Positions 1 to 6,350 of a DNA stretch of 15,243 nucleotides are shown in pieces (position 1 is the stretch's first letter; each line of letters begins with the position of its first letter). The stretch comes from JAIEPW01 sp964406035 (GTDB lineage Bacteria; Acidobacteriota; Terriglobia; Bryobacterales; Bryobacteraceae). The stretch lies in the NCBI GenBank assembly GCA_964406035.1, contig CAYOQB010000126.1, forward strand, positions 1 through 15,243. The letters are read 5' to 3'. The position numbers and the translations under genes were made by a program. The notes below the pieces were generated by a model. The model worked only from the letters and a program-made list of their open reading frames with translations. It had not been told where the DNA came from and ran no database searches.

Positions 1-2
1 TC

Positions 3-107
3 GACCGCGCCAATCCCAAGGATCGCCTGTACCAGACCGGAGGCTACGGCTCCGCGGACCGGCAGTCATTGCTGCACCTGCACGGCGGCGAGGAGGATCA
101 TCGCTAA
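3..107 (+). CDS. C-terminal end of an unidentified upstream gene (partial)
   Basis: An open frame enters from the left edge and ends at a TAA at 105-107. The 34 visible residues begin DRANPKDRLYQTGG and end GGEEDHR, and are polar and His-rich at the end. The stop codon overlaps the ATG of the next gene (TAATG), which points to translational coupling and a shared operon. In soil bacteria, secreted amidohydrolases often occur as neighbouring pairs, so this may be the partner of the next gene. That is inference; the visible piece carries no diagnostic motif. Confidence 0.6.
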   Translation, partial: DRANPKDRLYQTGGYGSADRQSLLHLHGGEEDHR

Positions 108-1309
108 TGCGCTACGCTTTTTTGCTCGCTCTCGCCTCCTGCGCTTTCGCGCAGAATATTGCCGTGAAGGCTGACACCGTCTACACCGCGGCCGGCGCGC
201 CGGTAACGAATGGCGTGGTGCTGATCCGCGATGGAAAAGTGGAGCGCGTGGGTCCCGCTTCGCAGGTCCAAATCCCAGCCGGATTCCAGACGCTCACCGC
301 CAAGGTGGTGACGCCGGGCTTCGTCGATGCCCACTCCGTCGTCGGCCTTTCGGGTTATCAGAACCAACCTCAGGACCAGGATCAGGTGGAGCGCTCCGCG
401 CCGATGCAGCCCGAACTGCGCGCCATGGACGCCTACGATCCGAACGAGAAGCTCGTCGAGTTCGTGCGCAGCCTGGGCACCACCACGCTGCACACCGGAC
501 ATGGGCCGGGAATCCTGGTGAGCGGCCAGACCATGATTGTGAAAACGCGCGGCAACTCGCCGGAAGCGGCGGCCATGATTCCCGTGGCGATGATCGCCGC
601 GACGCTGGGCGACGGCGCGCGCGAATCGCAACCCGGCCGCAGCCCCGGAACTCGGGGCAAAGCGATCGCCATGCTCCGCGCCGAGTTCATCAAGGCTCAG
701 GATTATGCCGACAAGCTTGCGAAGGCGGAAAAGGGCAAGGAGCCGCCTCGCGACCTGCGGATGGAGGCGTTCGCCAAAGTCGTGAAGGGCGAACTGCCCT
801 TGCTGGTCACCGTGCATCGCGCCAATGACATCGTATCCGCGATTCGCCTGGGCAAGGAGTTCAACTTGCGCGTGGTGCTGGACGGTGTCGCCGAAGCGCC
901 GATGGTGCTGAATGAGATCAAGGCGTCGGGCTATCCGGTCATCGTCCACGCCAGCCAATTGCGGTCCGGAGGCGACGCGGAGAACGTCAGCTTCGAGACC
1001 GCTTCCAAGCTGAAAGCCGCCGGGATTCCGTTTGCGCTGCAGACCGGGTACGAGGCTTATGTTCCCAAGAGCCGCGTGCTTCTGTGGGAAGCGGCGATCG
1101 CCGCCGCCAACGGACTGACCTTCGATCAGGCGCTCGCGTCCATCACCATCGATGCCGCGAAAATCCTGGGCATCGACAAGCGCGTCGGATCGATCGAGGC
1201 AGGCAAGGACGGCGATCTCGCGATGTTCGACGGTGATCCCTTCGAGTACACCACGCACTGCACCGGCGTGGTGATCGACGGCAAGGTGGTCAGCTCGGAG
1301 AAGCGCTGA
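107..1309 (+). CDS. Secreted amidohydrolase-family protein with degenerate metal site
   Basis: This 400-aa protein has a short signal peptide ending near AFA|QN (residues 13-17), so it is probably periplasmic. The fold is amidohydrolase-like: an N-terminal strand region (VVLIRDGKVERVG, about 37-49), the strand-1 motif TPGFVDAH (69-76), and the C-terminal signature GSIEAGKDGDLAMFDGDP (381-398). Canonical members bind two metals through HxH, a Lys, two His and an Asp. Here HxH reads HSV (76-78), His237 (TVHRAND) fits the strand-5 ligand, the strand-6 position reads LDG (258-260) where His is expected, and the strand-8 Asp is apparently replaced in ALQTGY (310-315). By eye only two of the classical ligands remain. 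It may be a non-catalytic subunit paired with the upstream gene, or a subfamily using other residues. AGGAGG at 91-96 supports the start. Its 3' end overlaps the convergent gene by 20 bp. Confidence 0.85.
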   Translation: MRYAFLLALASCAFAQNIAVKADTVYTAAGAPVTNGVVLIRDGKVERVGPASQVQIPAGFQTLTAKVVTPGFVDAHSVVGLSGYQNQPQDQDQVERSAPMQPELRAMDAYDPNEKLVEFVRSLGTTTLHTGHGPGILVSGQTMIVKTRGNSPEAAAMIPVAMIAATLGDGARESQPGRSPGTRGKAIAMLRAEFIKAQDYADKLAKAEKGKEPPRDLRMEAFAKVVKGELPLLVTVHRANDIVSAIRLGKEFNLRVVLDGVAEAPMVLNEIKASGYPVIVHASQLRSGGDAENVSFETASKLKAAGIPFALQTGYEAYVPKSRVLLWEAAIAAANGLTFDQALASITIDAAKILGIDKRVGSIEAGKDGDLAMFDGDPFEYTTHCTGVVIDGKVVSSEKR

Positions 1310-1757
1310 GCTTTCGGCGAAGGAACAGGGCCGCGATCGCCGCCAGCGCGGCCACGCTGAGCCAGCGTGTAGGTCCGGCGGCGAAGACGATCGCGCCATT
1401 CACGGCCATGAACAGCCAGAAGGCCACAAAAGGGCGAGTCCACCAGGCCGGCCGCCCGGATCGCCACAGCAACACGAGGTCCGCGCCCCAGGCGAGCGTG
1501 ATCGCGTAGTTCCACCACAGCCCGCCGCCGTAATCGAGCCCGGTCAGCTCCCGCGTCTGCCGCGCCGTGTCGCTCAGGGCTTGCACGTGGCTCCAGTCGT
1601 GGCGGTAATGGAATGCGGCGGCCACATGCGCGGCGTAGAGGGCGAACGCCAGGGTCCAGAGGTTGCGAAAAGCGCGGCCGCGCAGGTACTGCACCGCCGC
1701 AGCGAAGGCGGCGATCAGGGACAGGCGAACGGTCCACAGGATGAGCGCGTCACCCAC
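1290..1757 (-). CDS. Small integral membrane protein of unknown function
   Basis: This 155-aa protein starts at GTG. It shows about four to five hydrophobic helices, near residues 4-24, 33-50, 78-98, 105-128 and 130-147. The loop between helices two and three is polar and His-rich (FHYRHDWSHVQ), and a Trp-rich stretch (GLWWNY) follows. The C-terminus is basic (FLRRKL). I do not recognise the family. It lies 18 nt downstream of flgL on the same strand, so it may be the last cistron of the flagellar operon, although no good Shine-Dalgarno precedes the GTG and the start is uncertain. Its final 20 nt overlap the convergent amidohydrolase. The hydrophobic pattern in this frame makes it more credible than the overlapping alternative frames. 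Confidence 0.65.
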   Translation of the reverse strand: MGDALILWTVRLSLIAAFAAAVQYLRGRAFRNLWTLAFALYAAHVAAAFHYRHDWSHVQALSDTARQTRELTGLDYGGGLWWNYAITLAWGADLVLLWRSGRPAWWTRPFVAFWLFMAVNGAIVFAAGPTRWLSVAALAAIAALFLRRKLSASPS

Positions 1758-1775
1758 GGAATATTGGTAGCACGC

Positions 1776-2681
1776 TCAGCGGAGGTAGTCGAAGAGCGAG
1801 GTGTTTGGTTGCCGGGCGCGCGCATTCAAGGCTGCATCCTGGTTCAGGCGGGCTTGGTTCAACTCCAGAATCGCTTCCGTGAGGTCGGCTTCCTCGATAG
1901 CCGCCAGTTGACCGCGCACCTGCAGCGTGTAGCGCGACGCGAACTCGCCGGCTTCCTTCAAGCGGCCCTGCGCGATTCCGTAGAAGGAGAGTTGCCGGTT
2001 CAGATAGGTGGCGGGGCGCTTCAGCCCGTTCACCGCGGCCTGGATGGCCTCCTGATCGTCCGCCAGCAGCGCCGTGCGCAGATCGTTGGCCGCGCGGAAA
2101 ATGCTGTCGGCGGGGTCCGTGGGGTCGAAAATCGTTTCGGCGGAAAGGGCGACGGAAAACGTTGTTCCGTTCGGATGCTCCGCCTGGCGAGTTGGGGCGG
2201 ACCCCAGATAGAAGCTGACGGGCGGATCGCCGGCGGCGTCGAACTCGTAGGGCGGCTGCTGGTCGGCATCGCCGGAGAAGATGTAGCGGCCCTCCACGCT
2301 GGTGCGGCTGATCCCCACCAGTTGGGATAAGGCTTCGCTCACCTCGGCGGCGAGCGTGGCGCGGGTTTCGGGAGAGGCGGTCCCGTTGGCGCCCTGCGCT
2401 CCCAGCGTGCGGATGCGGTCGACCACCTTGACCGCCGCCTGCAGCGATTGTTCCGCGGAGTTCACTTCCGCCGCGAAACGCCCGAGATTAAATGAGACTT
2501 GTTCCAGGCGGCTGAGGGTCGCGCGCGCCTGCAGGATGTCGCTGACCACGTCCGGATCGTCGGAGGCCTTCTGCACCCGCAGCCCGGTGGTGATTTGCGT
2601 TTGCGCCCGCTCCAGCCGCTTTCCGATCCGGTTGAGATCGTCCAGGAAGAGCTGGTCGGATGGCCTCAGGGAGCTCAGCAT
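1776..2681 (-). CDS. flgL: Flagellar hook-associated protein 3 (FlgL, hook-filament junction)
   Basis: This 301-aa protein is of flagellin/FlgL type and close in length to typical FlgL (about 300-320). The N-terminal coiled-coil part contains ITTGLRVQKASDDPDVV (30-46), the equivalent of the flagellin SSGLRINSAKDD motif. SVEGRYIFSG (about 128-137) matches the FlgL-typical 'xxGxYlFsG' strand. The C-terminal helix (DLTEAILELNQARLNQDAAL and ending SLFDYLR) matches flagellin-type C-termini. FlgL joins FlgK to the filament and is exported by the flagellar type III apparatus, so no signal peptide is expected and none is seen. It starts 4 nt after the flgK stop, and its likely ribosome site (GATGAGG) lies inside the end of flgK. 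No central variable flagellin domain is present, which argues against flagellin itself. Confidence 0.93.
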   Translation of the reverse strand: MLSSLRPSDQLFLDDLNRIGKRLERAQTQITTGLRVQKASDDPDVVSDILQARATLSRLEQVSFNLGRFAAEVNSAEQSLQAAVKVVDRIRTLGAQGANGTASPETRATLAAEVSEALSQLVGISRTSVEGRYIFSGDADQQPPYEFDAAGDPPVSFYLGSAPTRQAEHPNGTTFSVALSAETIFDPTDPADSIFRAANDLRTALLADDQEAIQAAVNGLKRPATYLNRQLSFYGIAQGRLKEAGEFASRYTLQVRGQLAAIEEADLTEAILELNQARLNQDAALNARARQPNTSLFDYLR

Positions 2682-2685
2682 CGGG

Positions 2686-4047
2686 TTACCTCATCAGTCC
2701 CAGCACGGTTTCGGTGAGTTCGTCGAGCACGGTTACCAGCTTGGCCGCCGCCTGATAGCCGCGCTGCGCCTGCAGCACGTAGACGGCTTCCTCGTCCAGC
2801 GATACGCCGGTGGCTTCGGCGCGGAGGGCTCTCGCCTGCGCCAGCGTGCGCTGCTGCAGATCCAGGCTCTGCCGGGCGTTGGCCAGGTCGCGACCCACGC
2901 GTCCGCCCAGGTTGCCGAAGTACTCGGCGAACGTGAAGCCGTCGATCGTTTCGCGTTCGCCCATGCGGGCGATGGTCAGGGCGTTGCCGTTGCCCCCCGG
3001 CGCGCCCTGCTGTGCCGCCGCGATCTGGTCCGGCGTCAAATCGGTGACCTGCAGAGTGAACGCCGCGCCGATGTCTTCGTCATAGGTGAACAGCGGTTTT
3101 GCGGGAGGCACGCCGCTGCGATCGACACCCAGGGAGAGTTGCGTGTTCAGTTCATCGGCGAATCCCTTCGCCAGGCGATGCAACGCGGCTGTGTATCCGG
3201 GCAGCGTCTGGTTGCGCAGCGTGATCAGGCCCTTCAGCCTGCCTCCACCCACCTGCGCCGTAATGTCGTTGGAGAGAGCGTCGCGAATCACCGTTTGCGT
3301 GGTGGAAACGTCGGCCGAGATCGCGTACTGGTTGGTTCCGATCAGCAGCGGCGTTTGCCCGCCCAGGTACAGGCTGAAGGTTCCATCGGCCTGTTTCAGC
3401 CCGGCGACGTCGGCAAACTCCGCCAGCTCTTCGAGCGCGGCATAGGCGGTGGCGTCCAGGCCGGGGTCGTCGCTGACCGTGCCGTTGTTGCGCCGCGTGG
3501 CGTTCAGCTCGCGCAGCTTCCCTACCAGGGCGTTGATCCGGTCCACGGTGTTGCGCGTCTGGGTCCGGGAGTTGGCGTCCGCCTGCGCGAACTCGCCCGC
3601 GGTCGAGCGGAAGGCTTGGGCCGTTTCCCGGGCCTGGTCGAGCACCGCCAGCCGGCTGACCTCATCGTTTGGATTCACGCTGAGCTGAGAGAAAGACGCG
3701 AAGAAGCGGTTCAACGCCGCCGGCACGCCATGTCCCGCCGCCAGGTCGAACTGGGCTTCCAGCCGCCCCAGTTCCTCGGCCGATTGCGCCAGCGTTCCGG
3801 CCTCCTGCTGCCGCCGCCAGACATTCTGCTCGAGCAACGCCGTTCGGGAGTCGAGCAGCGGTCCCGGCAACACGCCGCCGGGCAACTCGCGTTCCGGATC
3901 GAAGGCCATCGGGATCAATAACTGCCGCTGCTTCACATAGCCGGGCGTGGTCGCGTTAGCCACATTGTTCTGGGCCACGCTCAGCGAACGCTCGTAGCTG
4001 CGCAATACTTGCGAGGCTCCCAGCAACGCTCCCATCAGGCTCGGCAT
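2686..4047 (-). CDS. flgK: Flagellar hook-associated protein 1 (FlgK)
   Basis: This 453-aa protein is somewhat shorter than enterobacterial FlgK (about 550), which suggests a reduced outer domain. The N-terminus has the rod/hook signature QNNVANATTPGYVKQRQ (26-42). RFFASFSQLSVNPNDEVSR (about 119-137) matches the FlgK 'lnxFfxalqxLsxnPxd' segment. The C-terminus, from SLDEEAVYVLQAQRGYQAAAK to the end, is the usual axial-protein helix. FlgK is the first hook-filament junction protein, made as an export substrate and capped together with FlgL. GGAGAGAAAGGA stands just upstream of the ATG at 4047. Gene order (flgM, flgN-like, flgK, flgL) is the common late flagellar arrangement, and a sigma-28-like promoter upstream of flgM would place it in the late class. 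Confidence 0.95.
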   Translation of the reverse strand: MPSLMGALLGASQVLRSYERSLSVAQNNVANATTPGYVKQRQLLIPMAFDPERELPGGVLPGPLLDSRTALLEQNVWRRQQEAGTLAQSAEELGRLEAQFDLAAGHGVPAALNRFFASFSQLSVNPNDEVSRLAVLDQARETAQAFRSTAGEFAQADANSRTQTRNTVDRINALVGKLRELNATRRNNGTVSDDPGLDATAYAALEELAEFADVAGLKQADGTFSLYLGGQTPLLIGTNQYAISADVSTTQTVIRDALSNDITAQVGGGRLKGLITLRNQTLPGYTAALHRLAKGFADELNTQLSLGVDRSGVPPAKPLFTYDEDIGAAFTLQVTDLTPDQIAAAQQGAPGGNGNALTIARMGERETIDGFTFAEYFGNLGGRVGRDLANARQSLDLQQRTLAQARALRAEATGVSLDEEAVYVLQAQRGYQAAAKLVTVLDELTETVLGLMR

Positions 4048-4092
4048 GGTTCGTCCTTTCTCTCCTGGCGCTTGCGCGACGGCGCGGATCCG

Positions 4093-4395
4093 CTACCCTT
4101 CCATCGAGATGCGGCCGGGCTGTGGCGTACCCCGCCGTTCGCCTCCGGCCGTGTAGCCCGTTCCGTGCAGGCGCCCGGCCCACTCATCGAAGGCCGTCCG
4201 GCCCGTGTCCACCAGCCACCGCAGCCTCGCGATCTCGCGCTGCAATTGCGGCAACCCCGGCTGATTCAGATCCATCCCGCGGGCCTGCTCGGTGAGTTCC
4301 GCCAGCGAATTCACCACCGGCTCGATCGAGCCCGGCTTCTCCTCCAGCGCCGAACACAGGCTCGCCAGTTGTTGCGCCAGCAGCTCAGGCGGCAA
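4093..4395 (-). CDS. flgN: FlgN-like flagellar export chaperone
   Basis: I place the start at TTG 4395, giving 100 aa. TGGAGGAGG stands 6 nt upstream of this TTG, whereas the longer in-frame reading begins inside flgM and adds an unconvincing RSGWGGRLWRRR stretch. The product is mostly helical (LLAQQLASLCSALEE, SLAELTEQARG, LPQLQREIARLRWLV), then AFDEWAGRLHG and a Gly-rich tail with GYTAGGE. FlgN proteins are small helical chaperones (usually about 140 aa) that bind FlgK and FlgL before export, and this gene sits directly between flgM and flgK. The name therefore rests mainly on position and helical character. The gene overlaps the end of flgM by 11 nt, implying coupled translation. Confidence 0.6.
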   Translation of the reverse strand: MPPELLAQQLASLCSALEEKPGSIEPVVNSLAELTEQARGMDLNQPGLPQLQREIARLRWLVDTGRTAFDEWAGRLHGTGYTAGGERRGTPQPGRISMEG

Positions 4396-4663
4396 GCAGC
4401 GCCTCCTCCACAATCGACCGCCCCACCCGCTCCGCATCCACCCGGTATCGTCCGCTCTCCACCGCCCCCTCCAGTTGCGCCAGCCTTCCCGCCCTCTCGG
4501 GAGACCCAGGAGCGAGCGCCCGCACCGCCGCCGCCAGCCGCGAGATCTGAACCGCGTCGCCCCCCGCGGCCGCGCTCCCCGGCCGGTCCGTATTCCGCCC
4601 GTCCACCTTCCCCGCGTCCGCCGCCCGGCTCAGGTATGGGAGCCCTGTGTCTGCAATTCGCAT
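4385..4663 (-). CDS. flgM: Anti-sigma-28 factor FlgM
   Basis: This 92-aa protein starts at ATG 4663 (MRIADTG). GAGG lies about 9 nt upstream, and a sigma-28-like promoter fits this start far better than the longer reading frame does. The N-terminal third is Gly/Ala-rich and likely disordered, as in known FlgM. DAVQISRLAAAVRAL (36-50) and SGRYRVDAERVGRSIVEE (70-87) match the family's 'D.V.lS..a..l' and 'G.Y.vd.e.VA..ll' blocks that bind sigma-28. FlgM inhibits FliA until it is exported through the finished hook-basal body. It would be the first gene of the flgM-flgN-flgK-flgL unit. Its length is close to the usual 90-100 aa. Confidence 0.85.
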   Translation of the reverse strand: MRIADTGLPYLSRAADAGKVDGRNTDRPGSAAAGGDAVQISRLAAAVRALAPGSPERAGRLAQLEGAVESGRYRVDAERVGRSIVEEALLAA

Positions 4664-4689
4664 CGGTGGAGACCTCGCCTCCAAGGTGG

Positions 4690-4715
4690 TTATCGGTATG
4701 GCGAGGGAAAGTGTG
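4690..4715 (-). promoter_or_regulatory. Sigma-28 (FliA)-type promoter of the flgM operon
   Basis: Read on the minus strand, ACCGATAA (4690-4697) differs from the sigma-28 -10 consensus GCCGATAA at one base. CACACTTT (4708-4715) lies 10 nt upstream and shares 5 of 8 bases with the -35 consensus TAAAGTTT; the usual spacing is 11. Transcription would begin near 4683, leaving a leader of about 20 nt with the ribosome site before the flgM ATG. The -10 match is strong and the -35 weak. Confidence 0.55.
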
Positions 4716-4770
4716 AGTCGGAGAAACCGCCCCGGGTCGCGCCGCAAAGCAGCGTAGTGCCGGGCCGCCC

Positions 4771-4787
4771 GGTGGAATAGAACCACC
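4771..4787. repeat. Inverted repeat GGTGG-N7-CCACC
   Basis: GGTGG (4771-4775) and CCACC (4783-4787) flank AATAGAA. Beyond one mismatch, two further flanking bases also pair. It lies upstream of the flgM promoter and could be an operator, but short GC palindromes are common in DNA of this composition. Confidence 0.25.
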
Positions 4788-4821
4788 CGGTCCGGGGTCC
4801 CCAAACCAGCCGTAGTTACAA

Positions 4822-4981
4822 AAATTTACAGAGTTTCCTTAACAGCGTTAATGCCCTGAGGAGCGTTCCGGCGTCCCAACGCGCTCGCAAATATGCTGTA
4901 ACCAGTTGCAATTAAATGTCTTACAGCGATTTTCACCGCGGTCCCGCACACCGCTCCGGCAACACAAATTTACAAAACTTC
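4822..4981. promoter_or_regulatory. AT-rich repeat cluster upstream of the oxygenase array
   Basis: Two direct repeats, AAATTTACAGAGTTTC (4822-4837) and AAATTTACAAAACTTC (4966-4981), match at 13 of 16 positions. Between them are a palindrome TTAAC-AGC-GTTAA (4839-4851) and an inverted pair GCTGTAA (4895-4901) and TTACAGC (4921-4927). TTACA also occurs at 4816-4820. The repeated TTACA/TTACAG core suggests binding sites for a regulator or overlapping promoter elements. No single good sigma-70 promoter could be fixed; TATATT at 4999-5004 is a possible -10 but lacks a clear -35. Confidence 0.4.
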
Positions 4982-5027
4982 GGTAATCACACCGTCGTAT
5001 ATTGTTAGGAGTTGGAGGCTCAAACGG

Positions 5028-6320
5028 ATGCGACCACTGTCTCTACCGGTTCTGGGATTTGCATGTGCAAGCGTGGCGGCTGCCGCCACCGGATCGGCTC
5101 AGCCGACATTTCACAAGGACGTCTTGCCCGTCCTTCAGAAGAACTGCCAAAGCTGCCACCGGCCCGGCGAGGCCGGCCCGATGCACTTCACCGACTACAA
5201 GTCGACCCGGCCGTGGGCCAAGGCGATCAAGCAGGCGGTGCAGACCCGCAAGATGCCGCCCTGGTTTGCCGACCCGGCACATGGCAAGTTCGCCAATGAC
5301 CGGTCGCTGGCCGAAGCCGACATCAAGACGCTGGTAGCCTGGGCCGACAGCGGCGCCAAGGAAGGGTCGCCGAAGGATGCGCCCGCGCCGGTGACCTTCG
5401 CCGAAGGCTGGGCCATCGGCAAGCCGGACATCGTTTTCGAGATGCCGTCCGTCTTCGAGGTCCCCGCCAACGGGACCATCGATTATCAGTACGTGATTCT
5501 GCCCACCAACTTCACGGAAGACAAGTGGGTGCAGTTCGCCGAGTCACGGCCTTCCAACCGCGCGGTTTGCCACCACATCATCGCCTTTGTCCGCGAGCCG
5601 GGGAATCCCTGGTTGAAGGGCGCCAAGCCGGGCGTGCCGTTTGCCCCCGATCACAAAACCGAGCGCGGCATGGGTGAGTTCCTCACCGGCTATGCGCCGG
5701 GGACTATCCCCAACATGCTGAAGCCGGGTCAGGCCAAGCTGGTGAAGGCCGGTTCCGACATCGTGCTGCAGTTGCACTACACCGCGAACGGGAAGGCGGC
5801 ACAGGACCGGGCCAAGATCGGGCTGATCTTCTCCAAGGAGCCTCCCAAGGAGCGCGTGATCACGCTGGCGGCGGCAAACAGCGAGTTCGAGATCCCGCCG
5901 GGCGACGCCAACTACCGCGTGGACTCCAAGATCCAACTGCACGAGGACTCCAACCTGATCCTGATGCTGCCGCATATGCATCTGCGCGGCAAGGACTTCC
6001 AGTTCCGCGTGAAGTTCCCGGACGGAAGGACCGAAACACTACTGAACGTGCCCCGCTACGACTTCAACTGGCAGTTGTCCTATTACCTGGCGGAGCCGCT
6101 GAAGATGCCGGCGGGCACGGTCATCGAATGCACCGCGCATTTCGACAACTCGGCCAACAACCCGGCGAATCCCGATCCGAAGAAGGCTATCCGCTTCGGC
6201 GAGCAGAGCTGGGATGAAATGATGATCGGGTTTTTCGACGTGGCCGTGAAGGCCGAAGTCGGCATGATGGATCTGGTGCGTCCGAAGCAGCCCAAGAAGC
6301 CTGCGACGGGCGGCGAATAA
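5028..6320 (+). CDS. Cytochrome c–type II copper monooxygenase fusion (copy 1)
   Basis: This 430-aa exported protein has a signal peptide (about 1-24). An N-terminal c-type haem domain follows, with CQSCH at 40-44 and the probable distal ligand Met76 in KMPPW. The rest matches the two-domain PHM/DBM-type copper monooxygenase: HH at 182-183 and LHY His250 fit the CuH ligands, while HMH at 316-318 and Met398 in WDEMM fit CuM. In PHM these correspond to His107/108/172 and His242/244/Met314. Such enzymes hydroxylate a C-H bond with O2 and two electrons, ascorbate being the animal donor; here the fused haem domain is a likely donor (inference). Cys181 next to the copper histidines is peculiar to this copy. 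The substrate is unknown. TTGGAGG at 5012-5018 supports the ATG. It is first of three tandem paralogues, 30 nt before the next. Confidence 0.87.
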   Translation: MRPLSLPVLGFACASVAAAATGSAQPTFHKDVLPVLQKNCQSCHRPGEAGPMHFTDYKSTRPWAKAIKQAVQTRKMPPWFADPAHGKFANDRSLAEADIKTLVAWADSGAKEGSPKDAPAPVTFAEGWAIGKPDIVFEMPSVFEVPANGTIDYQYVILPTNFTEDKWVQFAESRPSNRAVCHHIIAFVREPGNPWLKGAKPGVPFAPDHKTERGMGEFLTGYAPGTIPNMLKPGQAKLVKAGSDIVLQLHYTANGKAAQDRAKIGLIFSKEPPKERVITLAAANSEFEIPPGDANYRVDSKIQLHEDSNLILMLPHMHLRGKDFQFRVKFPDGRTETLLNVPRYDFNWQLSYYLAEPLKMPAGTVIECTAHFDNSANNPANPDPKKAIRFGEQSWDEMMIGFFDVAVKAEVGMMDLVRPKQPKKPATGGE

Positions 6321-6350
6321 CGAAGCATTCGGTTGGGGAGGAAGCGGGTT

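Larger units (their letters stand above)
4664..5027. other. Divergent intergenic control region, no gene
   Basis: These 364 bp separate the leftward flagellar operon from the rightward cytochrome–copper oxygenase array. The left part (about 4664-4800) is GC-rich and holds a sigma-28-like promoter for flgM and a GGTGG/CCACC inverted repeat at 4771-4787. The right part (about 4811-5010) is strikingly AT-rich for this window and has several TTACA-type repeats. I find no convincing short gene here. Confidence 0.8.

Noticed and set aside
104..1399. Long minus-strand open frame antisense to the amidohydrolase
   Set aside because: Its translation is Arg/His/Gly-rich without domain motifs, while the plus strand has a signal peptide, fold signature and ribosome site. 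It is a codon-bias shadow.
2302..3921. 539-codon plus-strand open frame across flgL/flgK
   Set aside because: It runs antisense to two clearly recognisable flagellar genes, and its product is Arg/Gln-rich with no motif.
4744..4762. Possible sigma-54 promoter (GGCAC … TGC) upstream of flgM on the minus strand
   Set aside because: Spacing between the GG and GC elements is one base short of the invariant 10 nt, and the sigma-28-like element fits the start much better.
6333..6350. Upstream TTG start for copper monooxygenase copy 2
   Set aside because: It would put the GGGGAGG ribosome site inside the coding region and add charged residues before the signal peptide.
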